Shown in pieces: positions 63,382 through 64,000 of a stretch of DNA of 64,000 nucleotides. The notes under the pieces are model-generated. The model saw only the letters and a program-made list of their open reading frames with translations. It searched no databases and was not told the DNA's origin. Source of the stretch: Bacteroidales bacterium (lineage in GTDB: Bacteria > Bacteroidota > Bacteroidia > Bacteroidales > TTA-H9); NCBI GenBank assembly GCA_028689615.1, contig JAQVCV010000005.1, positions 1 through 64,000 on the forward strand, read 5' to 3'. Made by a program: the position numbers and the translations under genes. Each line of letters begins with the position of its first letter. The first letter of the stretch is position 1.

Positions 63382-64000
63382 TCACAACCGGACCAATTCA
63401 AATTCGTTGAGGACTCTCCTTTCGGCATCCAGATAGTCGTCGGGGGTTCGGGTTTTGCGTATCAGGCGAAAAGCATTCACGGGATCGGAAAAAGAATGAC
63501 ACAAATATACCCAAACTGCTTTCATGCGGCTGACTACAACAGAACGGCCCTCGTTCCGGGCATAAGTAACTTGGTAAATATCGTTCAGAAATGCCGCCAG
63601 GGCTTTGATGTTATCGATTTGGCAATAGGCATCATAATCGGCAATGGCCAGCGGCAACGCGGGATTCATCAAGGCTCCGCGCCCAATCATCCACCGGTCA
63701 ACCCGCGGGAATTTCAGACTGAGGTGGTGCCATTTGCTTACAGTAAAGATGTCGCCATTCCAAACCAAAGGCAATTGCGTTAGCGCTTCAGCATCTGCAA
63801 AAGCCGATTCAGAGGCATCGCCCGAATAGAGTTGTTTACCAGTACGCGGATGCATGGTGATTTCGGTAATTGGGAACTGCTGCAGCGTTTCGAGCATTTC
63901 AAAAACTTCACTGTGGTCGAAATAACCTGTGCGCATCTTTACCGAGAGTTGTAAAGGGAAATCGGAATTGAAAAGCGTTTCGAGAATGGCACGAACCATT
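63382..64000 (-). CDS. tRNA-dihydrouridine synthase, C-terminal part (5' end outside window)
   Basis: About 206 visible residues; the frame is open to the window edge. LQLSVKMRTGY (SVKxRxG), ITMHPRTGKQLYSG, VWNGDIFT and IGRGALMNP match the Dus family's FMN-binding half. The N-terminal part with the catalytic Cys loop lies beyond the edge. The enzyme reduces uridine in tRNA D-loops. The C-terminal helical domain looks complete. Confidence 0.93.
   Translation of the reverse strand, partial: MVRAILETLFNSDFPLQLSVKMRTGYFDHSEVFEMLETLQQFPITEITMHPRTGKQLYSGDASESAFADAEALTQLPLVWNGDIFTVSKWHHLSLKFPRVDRWMIGRGALMNPALPLAIADYDAYCQIDNIKALAAFLNDIYQVTYARNEGRSVVVSRMKAVWVYLCHSFSDPVNAFRLIRKTRTPDDYLDAERRVLNEFELVRL

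Overview
The window looks like chromosomal DNA of an anaerobic, fermentative member of the Bacteroidota, probably Bacteroidales. Supporting signs are the phylum's TAnnTTTG -7 promoter box upstream of many genes, lipoprotein and LruC-type surface proteins, a secreted protein ending in a type IX secretion C-terminal domain, a long-form urocanate hydratase and two [FeFe]-hydrogenase operons. This placement is inferred from gene content; no rRNA is present.

Positions 1-12280 are ordinary chromosome: the end of a B12-binding radical SAM gene, an AhpD-like protein, YaaA, urocanate hydratase, an ECF sigma factor with a glycosyltransferase, tRNA-Arg, a large LruC lipoprotein, a Na+/Ca2+ antiporter and a protein with a carboxypeptidase-regulatory-like domain. 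Positions 12281-15838 hold no convincing protein gene. They contain a candidate structured RNA with its own promoter and terminator, a minisatellite of about 20-bp units and several dispersed or hairpin repeats.

Positions 15768-36560 form an accessory island that behaves like an integron. It starts with a tyrosine recombinase that lacks the internal insertion of classical IntI. Next comes a palindromic candidate attI, then gene cassettes ending in attC-like imperfect palindromes. For the first two cassettes the first 9-10 bases are exactly complementary to the inverse core at the start of their own attC, which is diagnostic of integron cassettes. Further attC-like repeats follow but fail this test, so the rest of the array is probably a recombined mosaic. 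The island carries a secreted SH3 protein, a secreted propeller protein, a 9.7-kb type I restriction-modification operon and a small AlbA_2/GxxExxY group. Inside the restriction operon, between hsdS and hsdR, sits a tightly coupled triad: a DUF262 protein, a DUF3696-type ATPase, and a protein whose C-terminus is a complete YoeB-like RNase toxin with its catalytic residues. I see no YefM-like antitoxin.

Positions 36854-45509 encode a TonB-domain protein, an OmpA protein, an outer-membrane barrel, a MocR regulator and a VWA membrane protein, separated by dispersed repeats. Positions 45674-58771 are a hydrogen-metabolism locus. A leftward operon encodes a HydABC with a minimal HydB (NADH-binding core only) and a lone response regulator. 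A rightward group encodes a regulatory module (DRTGG proteins, two GHKL ATPases, an H-cluster-domain protein with no proton-relay Cys, a PHP protein) and then a second HydABC with a full-length, bifurcating-type HydB. Four Rex-like operators lie in the two control regions, suggesting NADH/NAD+ control of both sets. The window ends with a PepSY-type membrane protein, a hypothetical gene, tRNA-Pro, tRNA-Ser, a metallophosphoesterase and the 3' part of a dihydrouridine synthase gene.
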